5,473 nt of DNA, from positions 1 to 5,473 of the forward strand of contig JASIBJ010000752.1 in assembly GCA_030045215.1 (NCBI GenBank), read 5' to 3'. Numbering within the stretch: position 1 is the stretch's first letter; the number at the start of each line of letters is the position of its first letter. Below, piece after piece: positions 1-5,363 of the stretch. The notes below the pieces were generated by a model, which was not told where the DNA came from, searched no databases, and saw nothing but the letters and a program-made list of their open reading frames with translations. Made by a program: the position numbers and the translations under genes. This DNA comes from Streptosporangiaceae bacterium (GTDB lineage: Bacteria > Actinomycetota > Actinomycetes > Streptosporangiales > Streptosporangiaceae).

Positions 1-2
1 TC

Positions 3-224
3 GGACCGTACGTGACCGACGGCGAGACCAACGCCTCGCTGCGCAAGGGCGACACGATCGAATCGATCACTCCCCAGCGCGCGATTGAGCTGCTGGCCGA
101 GCGCCGCGCCGCCGCTCCGGCCAAGAAACGCCGCACCAGCAGCCCGAAGACCGGGGCGAAGTCGGCCACCAAGGCCAGGACGAGCAAGACCGCCAGGTCG
201 GCAAAGTCGGCAAAGACCCCGTAA
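3..224 (+). CDS. topA: DNA topoisomerase I, C-terminal end (partial)
   Basis: The frame is open from the window edge, so the 5' part of the gene lies upstream. The 73 visible residues begin GPYVTDGETNASLRKGD, the last C-terminal repeat motif typical of actinobacterial type IA topoisomerase I, followed by a short helix (TPQRAIELLAERRA). From about residue 38 the sequence is a low-complexity basic tail rich in Lys, Ala, Ser, Thr and Arg with no acidic residue. Such tails are characteristic of mycobacterial and streptomycete TopA and are thought to help DNA binding and processive relaxation of negative supercoils. The catalytic tyrosine domain is not in the window. The tail end is coded by a 9-base tandem repeat (197-214, RSAKSAK). 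Two adjacent in-frame stops, TAA TAG (222-227), end the gene. Identity rests on the conserved motif and tail; the neighbouring tmk-holB supports it. Confidence 0.93.
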   Translation, partial: GPYVTDGETNASLRKGDTIESITPQRAIELLAERRAAAPAKKRRTSSPKTGAKSATKARTSKTARSAKSAKTP

Positions 225-281
225 TAGGACGGTGTTGGCCAGCTGGCGCGGGTCGCTCTGACTCCGCTCAGCGGCGCCTCC

Positions 282-332
282 CGGTCAGGCGACTCGCTCG
301 TCGGCGTCCCGCTGGAGTCCGTTGCCTGACCG
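282..332 (+). terminator. Strong inverted repeat downstream of topA, probable terminator
   Basis: CGGTCAGGC (282-290) is exactly complementary to GCCTGACCG (324-332). The stem can run to 12 pairs with one G-U (282-293 with 321-332), or instead form an inner stem GACTC/GAGTC (291-295 with 315-319) with a small bulge. It begins 57 bases after the topA stop. There is no long U-tract, only a pyrimidine-rich tail (TCTTCCCC, 333-340), which is usual for high-GC actinobacterial terminators. A structured RNA or a protein-binding site is the main alternative. Confidence 0.5.
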
Positions 333-379
333 TCTTCCCCGCAGGGAACGATGGCGCACTCTCGCGCGGTTGAGTGAAG

Positions 380-403
380 TAGGTGTTCCTTGGGCGGCAC
401 CTA
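380..403. repeat. Short inverted repeat (hairpin)
   Basis: TAGGTG (380-385) pairs with CACCTA (398-403). Two further G-U pairs are possible inside, leaving an 8-base loop. It lies mid-gap with no gene attached. The role is unknown and it could be chance. Confidence 0.35.
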
Positions 404-460
404 GTCCGCTCAGCCAGATTGAGGTCCGGGCGATTTGTGTGACTTGCCGGACAGGGCTTC

Positions 461-491
461 GCGCTAGCGCAGGTCACCCATATCGGGGTGA
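461..491. repeat. Palindrome GCGCTAGCGC followed by a 6-bp hairpin
   Basis: Positions 461-470 are a perfect 10-base palindrome. Three bases later TCACCC (474-479) pairs with GGGTGA (486-491) around the 6-base loop ATATCG. Palindromes of this size upstream of a gene can be operators, but no regulator is identified and the distance to the tmk start (about 140 bases) is long for a simple operator. Confidence 0.35.
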
Positions 492-616
492 TAATCAAGG
501 CAACACTCCCGCTTCGCGGATCACAGTCTCCGGGACCCGGCCCCGTTCCGCTGAGGATCCGCCTGATCACGGACGGCAGCTTCGCGCAGTGACCATGCGT
601 TCGCGTGCTGGGCCTA

Positions 617-622
617 TACCCT
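617..622 (+). promoter_or_regulatory. Probable -10 box for leaderless transcription of the MFS-tmk gene
   Basis: TACCCT matches the actinobacterial -10 consensus TANNNT and is followed by exactly six bases before GTG at 629. That spacing would put the first transcribed base at the start codon, giving a leaderless mRNA. No Shine-Dalgarno sequence precedes this GTG, which agrees. No good -35 hexamer is seen 16-18 bases upstream. The same layout recurs before the PSP1 gene. The overlapping TATACC (615-620) is an alternative reading of the same element. Confidence 0.5.
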
Positions 623-628
623 GGCGCA

Positions 629-2737
629 GTGAGCTTTAGATCCCCTTTGGGTGCACGTGGGTTCGGCGTGCTGTCGATCACGTCGTTCCGGCGTTTGTGG
701 GTCGCGCTCACGCTGGCCAGCCTCGGGGATTGGCTCAGTCTGCTGGCGCTCACCGCCCTGGCCGACAAGATCGGCGGCATGAAGAACGGCGCCTACGCGG
801 TCAGTGGCGTGTGGCTGACGTCACTGCTGCCCTGGCTGCTGTTCGGGCCCCTGGCGGGCGCGGTAGCCGACAAGTTCGATCGCCGGATGAACATGATCAT
901 CGGCGACCTCATCAGGGCGGCCCTGTACATCACCATCCCCATCGACCTATCGGTGGGCTTTGTTAACAAGCTGACCTGGATATACGTGGTCCAGTTCCTG
1001 GCCTCGTGCGCGTCGCTGTTCTGGACGCCGGCCAAGGACGCGTCAATGCCGAACCTGGTCCCGAAAGACAAGCTAGAGCAGGCCAACCAGCTCAGCCTCG
1101 TTGCCACCTACGGCACCGCCCCGCTCGCCGGGCTGCTGTTCTGGCTGCTGGCCGTTCTCAGTGCGGCGCTAGGCCATATCTCGCCCTATTTCTCTACGAA
1201 CCAGGTCAACCTATCGCTGTACTTCCGGACGGCCATGTACCTGGTATCCGCGCTGACCATCTACATGCTGAAGGAACTGCGCCGCCGCCGGACCGACAAG
1301 ATCTCCTCACCGGCCGTACTGAAATCGATCTGGGAGGGCTGGCAGTTCGTGGGCCAGAGCCAGATGGTGCGCGGCATCGTCATCGGCATGACCGGCGCGT
1401 TCGCGGCGGGTGGTGCCGTCGTCGGCCTGGGACCGTCCTACATCGAGCGCGTCCTGAGGGGCGGCAACGCTGGGTGGGGTGCGGCGTTCGCCGCCATTTT
1501 CTTCGGCCTGGCCATCGGCATGTTCCTTGGCCTGCCTGCCATGCAGGGGTTCTCCCGGCGGCGGCTGTTCGGCGTGTCGATCATGTTTGCCGCCCTGCCG
1601 CTGGCGGCTACCGCGTTGATCCCGAACCTGATCGTGACGATCATCCTGGTGATCGTGATCGGCGCGTGCGCCGGCGTAGCGTACGTGACCGGGTACACCG
1701 TGATCGGCCTGGAAGTGGACGACGCCACGAGAGGCCGCACGTTCGCGTTCCTGCAGTCGGGGATCAGGGTGATCCTTTTTGCCGTGATCGCTATCGCGCC
1801 CGTGCTTGCAGGCGCGTTCAACGCCCTGATCAGCTCGAGCGGGGCGGCTAATTTCCGGTTCGCCGGCTTCTACTATGGCAACGTCGGCTACAACCTGGTC
1901 CTGCTGCTGGCCGCGGCTTTCGCGCTGCTGCTTGGCCGGGTTGCCTACCGGCAGATGGATGACCGCAAGGGGGTGCCATTGCGCGCCGACCTAACTCGTG
2001 TTTTCCGGGCCAAGCGGCAGCAGGCCGTGCCGAACGGCACTGCCGAGGTGCACCAGCCGCGCCGTCGGCCAGGCCTGTTCCTCGCCCTCGAAGGGGGGGA
2101 AGGAGCTGGCAAGTCGACGCAGGCCAGGCTGCTGGCGATCTGGCTGCGTGATCAGGGCTACGACGTCGTGGCCACGCACGAGCCGGGCGCTACGAAGATC
2201 GGCATGCGCCTGCGTGCCCTGCTGCTCGATACCGCGCATGCTGGACTGGATCCCAGGGCCGAGGCGCTCATGTACGCGGCCGACCGGGCCGAGCACGTGC
2301 ACGCCCTGATCATGCCGGCCCTGGAACGTGGTGCCGTCGTCGTCACCGACCGGTACGTCGATTCCTCGCTCGCCTACCAGGGCGCCGGGCGGCTGTTGCC
2401 GGTGTCGGAGGTCGCCGAGATCAACAAGTGGGCGACCGGCGGCCTGCTTCCTGACCTGACGGTGGTGCTTGACTTGCCGCCGGCCGCCGGGCTTGGGCGT
2501 AGGCGCAGCTCGGCCGACCGGCTTGAGGCCGAGCCGCCCGACTTCCACCAGCGGGTAAGGGCGGGCTTCCTCACCCTTGCGGAAGCCGATCCGGCCAGGT
2601 ACCTGGTGCTCGATGCCACCCGGCCCGAACTCGACATCAGCCGTGAGATTCAGGTGCGGGTTCGCGGGCTGCTCCCCGATCCGGTGCCGATGACGGCGGA
2701 GGAGAACACCGGCAGCTTCCCGGCGGTGCGCGAGTGA
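629..2737 (+). CDS. tmk: Bifunctional MFS-type membrane protein / thymidylate kinase fusion
   Basis: The 702-residue protein has two parts. Residues about 10-440 hold some 12 hydrophobic segments of MFS_3 (EntS-like) type: an FRRLW...GDW opening, the loop-2/3 motif GPLAGAVADKFDRR (73-86), and FWTPAKDASMPNLVPKDKL (131-149). After a roughly 40-residue polar linker comes a complete dTMP kinase (about 481-685), which phosphorylates dTMP to dTDP in dTTP synthesis. It shows the P-loop GGEGAGKST (489-497), THEPG (516-520), DRYVDSSLAYQGAGR (574-588), and an arginine-bearing lid (GRRRSSADRLE, 623-633). The P-loop lacks arginine while the lid is basic, as in E. coli-type (type II) enzymes. His517 replaces the usual Arg of REPG. 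The kinase should sit on the cytoplasmic face of the membrane. An upstream in-frame GTG at 605 adds eight residues but overlaps the -10 element, so 629 is preferred. The fusion architecture is known in actinobacteria; what the MFS half transports, if anything, is unknown. Confidence 0.9.
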   Translation: MSFRSPLGARGFGVLSITSFRRLWVALTLASLGDWLSLLALTALADKIGGMKNGAYAVSGVWLTSLLPWLLFGPLAGAVADKFDRRMNMIIGDLIRAALYITIPIDLSVGFVNKLTWIYVVQFLASCASLFWTPAKDASMPNLVPKDKLEQANQLSLVATYGTAPLAGLLFWLLAVLSAALGHISPYFSTNQVNLSLYFRTAMYLVSALTIYMLKELRRRRTDKISSPAVLKSIWEGWQFVGQSQMVRGIVIGMTGAFAAGGAVVGLGPSYIERVLRGGNAGWGAAFAAIFFGLAIGMFLGLPAMQGFSRRRLFGVSIMFAALPLAATALIPNLIVTIILVIVIGACAGVAYVTGYTVIGLEVDDATRGRTFAFLQSGIRVILFAVIAIAPVLAGAFNALISSSGAANFRFAGFYYGNVGYNLVLLLAAAFALLLGRVAYRQMDDRKGVPLRADLTRVFRAKRQQAVPNGTAEVHQPRRRPGLFLALEGGEGAGKSTQARLLAIWLRDQGYDVVATHEPGATKIGMRLRALLLDTAHAGLDPRAEALMYAADRAEHVHALIMPALERGAVVVTDRYVDSSLAYQGAGRLLPVSEVAEINKWATGGLLPDLTVVLDLPPAAGLGRRRSSADRLEAEPPDFHQRVRAGFLTLAEADPARYLVLDATRPELDISREIQVRVRGLLPDPVPMTAEENTGSFPAVRE

Positions 2738-3903
2738 CCGCAGGCGCGGTGTTCGGCGAGCTGACCGGACAGGAGGTCGTCGTCGATCAGCTGCAGCGCG
2801 CGGTTGCTTCCGCCCATGCAGGGTCCGGCGCCATGCACGCGTGGCTGTTTACCGGACCGCCGGGTTCTGGCCGGTCGGTGGCCGCGCGGGCTTTCGCCGC
2901 CGCGCTGTTGTGCGACTCCCAGGGCTGCAGCGCGTGCCCGTCCTGTCATCAGGTAGCCGCAGGCACGCATGCCGATGTGCTGCTGGTTCGGCCGGACGGG
3001 CTGTCGTACGGCGTGAAACAGACCAGGGACCTGGTGCTCAAGGCCGCGACCGCGCCGGTGCTCGGCCGGTGGCGCATCGTGTTGTTCGAAGACGCCGACC
3101 GGGCAACCGAGCAGGCCGCAAACGCGCTGCTCAAGGCCATTGAGGAACCCGCGCCGCGGACGATCTGGCTGCTCTGCGCACCGTACGCGGACGACCTGCC
3201 GACGACGATCAGGTCCCGGTGCCGGCTGGTTACGCTGCGGACGCCGAGCACCGCTGCGGTCGCCGCGATGCTGGAGCGCGAGGGCGTACCGCCCGAGATG
3301 GCGTTGACGGCGGCCCGGGCGGCCCAGGGCCATATCGGGCGGGCCCGCCGGCTGGCTAACGATCCGGCCGCGGCCGGACGCCGCGGAGACGTGCTGCGGG
3401 TCCCGACCGAGGTCGGCAACATGGGCCAGGCATTCAGGGCGGCGGCCGCCCTCGTCCGCGCGGCCGAGTCGGAGGCCACCGCGGTGACCGAGGAACTCGA
3501 CACCCCAGAGCGGGAGGCGCTGCGGCGCGCATTCGGCGAGGGCTCGTCCGGCAAGGGCGTGGCCAGCGCGATCCGCGGCGGCGCCGGGGCGATGAGCGAC
3601 CTCGAGGCCCGGCAGAAATCCCGCGCGACCAGAGTCAAGCGCGACTCGCTTGACCGGGCGCTGCTGGACCTGGCCGGTTATTACCGGGACGTGCTGGCGC
3701 TGCAGGTCGGCGCCGAGGTGGAACTGGCCAATGCCGGCCGCGCCGGCGAGCTCAGGGCGATGGCGGCAGCGTCTGATCCGGGCGGGACCGTGCGGCGGAT
3801 CGAGGCCATCATGAAGTGCCGGGAGCGGCTGGAACTGAACGTCGCCCCGCTGCTGGCAGTCGAGGAACTGACGCTGTCGCTGATGCCGCCGCCCGAGGGC
3901 TAG
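2734..3903 (+). CDS. holB: DNA polymerase III subunit delta' (clamp loader)
   Basis: This is the 389-residue delta' subunit of the clamp-loader complex, an AAA+ protein that with delta and tau/gamma loads the sliding clamp DnaN at replication. Visible features in order: the N-terminal FGELTGQEVVVDQL; a degenerate P-loop GPPGSGRS (41-48) with Arg in place of the essential Lys; a zinc module with cysteines 60, 65, 68 and 71; a Walker B-like VLFEDAD (116-122) leading into ANALLKAIEEP (129-139); and the SRC motif (161-163), whose arginine acts in trans on a neighbouring ATPase subunit. The C-terminal third (about 220-389) is the helical collar domain. The GTG start overlaps the preceding TGA as GTGA and no Shine-Dalgarno sequence is visible, so translational coupling to tmk is likely. 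A second in-frame GTG at 2749 is possible but less favoured. Delta' is not expected to hydrolyse ATP, so the P-loop change fits the family. Confidence 0.93.
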   Translation: MTAGAVFGELTGQEVVVDQLQRAVASAHAGSGAMHAWLFTGPPGSGRSVAARAFAAALLCDSQGCSACPSCHQVAAGTHADVLLVRPDGLSYGVKQTRDLVLKAATAPVLGRWRIVLFEDADRATEQAANALLKAIEEPAPRTIWLLCAPYADDLPTTIRSRCRLVTLRTPSTAAVAAMLEREGVPPEMALTAARAAQGHIGRARRLANDPAAAGRRGDVLRVPTEVGNMGQAFRAAAALVRAAESEATAVTEELDTPEREALRRAFGEGSSGKGVASAIRGGAGAMSDLEARQKSRATRVKRDSLDRALLDLAGYYRDVLALQVGAEVELANAGRAGELRAMAAASDPGGTVRRIEAIMKCRERLELNVAPLLAVEELTLSLMPPPEG

Positions 3904-3921
3904 CTACTGCGCAGCGGGCCG

Positions 3922-3940
3922 GGTTGGGGACCGGGCAACC
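3922..3940 (+). terminator. Candidate terminator hairpin after holB
   Basis: GGTTG (3922-3926) pairs with CAACC (3936-3940) around a 9-base loop, and the 3' arm is followed directly by TTT. It lies 19 bases after the holB stop. The stem is only five pairs (six with a G-U), and a competing CCGG/CCGG pairing exists, so this is a weak call. Confidence 0.35.
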
Positions 3941-3995
3941 TTTCGCCCTACGAGCGTGCATACAGATGTGAGCCATACAGGAGCCATGCCGGACC

Positions 3996-4434
3996 TTGCC
4001 GGCCCATCAGGCCGGGGTGCCGCTTGACGCCGCAGCGCTAGCGGTGCTGGTCAGCCGGCACCACGGCGACCTGGTCAGGCTCGCGACAGTGATGCTGAGG
4101 AACCGCGAGAGCGCTGAGGATGCGGTCCAGGACGTCTTCGCCAGCGTCCAGGCACGGTCGGACGCGCTCGTGCAGCCCGACGAGGCGTTGCCGTACCTGC
4201 GGGCCGCTGTGCTCAACCGGTGCCCGTCGGTGCTTTAGGCGGCAGGCATTGGCGCACCGGGTCGGCGCGCTGCGCGACGTGGACTTCGGCCTGGGTCAGC
4301 TCTCCGCGGAAGCTGACGTGATCCGCGCCGAGGAGCGACGGCAGGTGCTGGCCGCGCTGGCTGCGCTGCCCCGTGTGGTTTACGGCAAGGCGGGCCACCT
4401 GGTCGCGCTCGTCAGCGGTTATGGGAGCTGGTAG
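3996..4434 (+). pseudogene. Broken sigma-70 family (ECF/SigE-like) sigma factor
   Basis: The first frame (3996-4238, TTG start; GTG at 4017 is an alternative) encodes sigma region 2: RHHGDLVRLATVMLRN, then AEDAVQDVFASV, then YLRAAVLNRCPSVL, the core-binding and -10-recognition part of extracytoplasmic-function sigma factors. It stops at TAG (4236-4238). One base further on, the plus-one frame continues with RRQALAHRVGALRDVDFG and EERRQVLAALAALPR (to about 4373), exactly the region 2 to region 4 linker expected. A single extra T in CTTTAGG therefore splits the gene. After LPR the region 4 sequence degenerates, and no helix-turn-helix (such as GISRGTVKS) is seen in any frame before the PSP1 gene. 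The rejoined product would be about 145 residues, against roughly 165-190 for the family. AGGAG at 3979-3983 may be the original ribosome-binding site, but it precedes ATG 3986, which is out of frame and stops early. It is most likely non-functional; a sequencing error could explain the frameshift but not the missing region 4. Confidence 0.75.
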
Positions 4435-4469
4435 CCCGCCGGAGGGTGCCGCTTTCCGTTATCGCACCG

Positions 4470-4475
4470 TAATGT
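4470..4475 (+). promoter_or_regulatory. Probable -10 box for leaderless transcription of the PSP1 gene
   Basis: TAATGT fits the TANNNT consensus and is followed by exactly six bases and then GTG at 4482, so transcription would begin at the start codon. No Shine-Dalgarno sequence precedes the start, as expected for a leaderless message. A convincing -35 hexamer is not visible. The arrangement is the same as before the MFS-tmk gene. Confidence 0.55.
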
Positions 4476-4481
4476 GGTCGC

Positions 4482-5330
4482 GTGGGCATGATGATGGCGG
4501 TGAGCTTCCAGCGGAACGGGCGACTGTATTACCTGGATCCCGGTCCGTATCAGCCGACAGTGGGAATGAAGGTCCTCGTTCCCACGGACGCCGGACCCGA
4601 GGTTGCCGAGTGCATCTGGGCTCCGCAGTGGGTCGACGACGAGATCACCGGGCTTCCCGTCTGTGCCGGCCTGGCCACCGATCAGGACCTGAGCCGGGAC
4701 GAGGCGAACCGGTCACGGCGCGCCGAAGCGAGAATCGCCTCGCGGCGACTAGCCAGGGAGCACGACCTGCCGATGAAGATCATCGGTGTTGACTACGTGG
4801 ATCAGACGAACGTCTTCACCGTCTACTTCAGCGCCCCCCACCGGGTCGACTTTCGCGGCCTGGTGAAGGATCTGGCCGGGCGACTGCGCGCCCGGGTGGA
4901 ACTGCGCCAGATCGGGCCGCGCGATGAGGCCCGGCTGCAGGGCGGAATCGGGCCGTGTGGCCGCGACCTGTGCTGCGCCACGTTCCTTAAGGATTTCGAG
5001 CCCGTTTCGGTGCGCATGGCCAAGGACCAGGAACTGCCGGTGAACCCGCTGCGGATTGCCGGGGCGTGCGGGCGGCTGATGTGCTGCCTGAAGTACGAAC
5101 ACCCGCTTTACCAGGACTTTCGCGCCACGGCGCCGCGCAAGGGCGAGGCTGTCGACACGCCCGACGGGCCCGGCACTGTCATCGGCCATAGCGTCCCCGC
5201 CGACCAGGTCGTGGTCAGGCTGAACGAGGACGGACGGCGCACCACGTGCGCGAAGGCCAGCGTGTGCGGGTCCCGGAAGGCCTTCGAGGCCATGCACCGT
5301 GGGGCGCGGGGACGCCCGGCGGACCGGTAG
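4482..5330 (+). CDS. PSP1 domain protein, RicT/YaaT-like
   Basis: The 282-residue protein belongs to the PSP1 family. The N-terminal part (MGMMMAVSFQRNGRLYYLDP...VPTDAGPEVAECIWAPQWV) precedes the conserved core: VDYVDQTNVFTVYFSAPHRVDFRGLVKDL (103-131), RVELRQIGPRDEARLQGGIG (138-157), and two cysteine motifs, GPCGRDLCC (157-165) and GACGRLMCCLKYEHPLY (194-210). Cysteines 159, 164, 165, 196, 201 and 202 are those the family keeps. In Bacillus subtilis the homologue RicT acts with RicA and RicF in an iron-sulfur complex affecting RNase Y-dependent mRNA processing. Actinobacteria generally use RNase E/J instead, so the partner and role here are unknown. The C-terminus has a small beta domain (DTPDGPGTVIGHSVPADQVVVRL). 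GTG 4482 is chosen because the TAATGT element sits exactly for leaderless transcription; ATG codons at 4488, 4491 and 4494 are alternatives. The tmk-holB-PSP1 order supports the identity. Confidence 0.9.
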   Translation: MGMMMAVSFQRNGRLYYLDPGPYQPTVGMKVLVPTDAGPEVAECIWAPQWVDDEITGLPVCAGLATDQDLSRDEANRSRRAEARIASRRLAREHDLPMKIIGVDYVDQTNVFTVYFSAPHRVDFRGLVKDLAGRLRARVELRQIGPRDEARLQGGIGPCGRDLCCATFLKDFEPVSVRMAKDQELPVNPLRIAGACGRLMCCLKYEHPLYQDFRATAPRKGEAVDTPDGPGTVIGHSVPADQVVVRLNEDGRRTTCAKASVCGSRKAFEAMHRGARGRPADR

Positions 5331-5333
5331 ACT
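5328..5333 (+). promoter_or_regulatory. Probable -10 box of the tRNA-Thr gene, overlapping the PSP1 stop
   Basis: TAGACT matches TANNNT. Its first three bases are the PSP1 stop codon TAG. A start of transcription about seven bases later (near 5340) would leave a 5' leader of some 24 bases before the mature tRNA. No clear -35 box is seen, so the tRNA may also be carried by read-through from the PSP1 gene. Confidence 0.45.
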
Positions 5334-5344
5334 CCTGTGGCCGC

Positions 5345-5358
5345 CGCGGTTCGCCGCG
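5345..5358 (+). repeat. Hairpin with TTCG loop in the PSP1-tRNA spacer
   Basis: CGCGG (5345-5349) pairs with CCGCG (5354-5358) around TTCG. It lies 15 bases after the PSP1 stop and 5 bases before the mature tRNA 5' end. It may protect the PSP1 mRNA end or form part of the tRNA precursor leader. There is no U-tract, so it is not called a terminator. Confidence 0.45.
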
Positions 5359-5363
5359 AGCGC

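Larger units (their letters stand above)
225..628. other. 404-base intergenic gap, no supported gene
   Basis: This is the only long non-coding stretch in the window. Open frames cross it on both strands (for example 322-639 plus and 268-780 minus), but their products have no recognisable motif, are compositionally arbitrary, and run into the start or the antisense of the transporter gene. Stops and AT-richer patches are more frequent here than in the genes. It contains a 51-base inverted repeat at 282-332, a hairpin at 380-403, the palindrome GCGCTAGCGC at 461-470, a hairpin at 474-491, three copies of GCTTCGCG, and a promoter-like -10 just before the next gene. Confidence 0.7.

Noticed and set aside
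322..639. 105-codon plus-strand open frame in the gap
   Set aside because: It starts with TTG inside the large inverted repeat, shows no recognisable domain, and runs through the MFS-tmk promoter element and start codon.
268..780. 170-codon open frame on the minus strand across the topA-tmk gap
   Set aside because: About a third of it is antisense to the MFS N-terminus, the product is arginine/proline-rich without any motif, and no start signal supports it. Long antisense frames are expected in high-GC DNA.
1006..1851. 281-codon plus-strand frame inside the MFS region
   Set aside because: It is out of frame with the clearly hydrophobic MFS domain and gives an Arg/Pro/His-rich product typical of a shifted high-GC frame.
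2650..3638. Minus-strand frames opposite holB (2650-3333, 2949-3638)
   Set aside because: They lie antisense to well-supported holB motifs, and the products are low-complexity with no domain.
3986..4027. ATG at 3986 after AGGAG as the start of the sigma gene
   Set aside because: The spacing to AGGAG is only two bases, and the frame stops after 13 codons, out of phase with sigma region 2. It may be a relic of the original start plus another indel, but it cannot be shown.
4373..4792. 139-codon plus-strand frame from the sigma remnant into the PSP1 gene
   Set aside because: It is a shadow frame: its second half overlaps conserved PSP1 coding sequence in another frame and its first half shows no motif.
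4749..5297. 182-codon minus-strand frame opposite the PSP1 gene
   Set aside because: It is antisense to the invariant cysteine motifs and has no recognisable domain or promoter.
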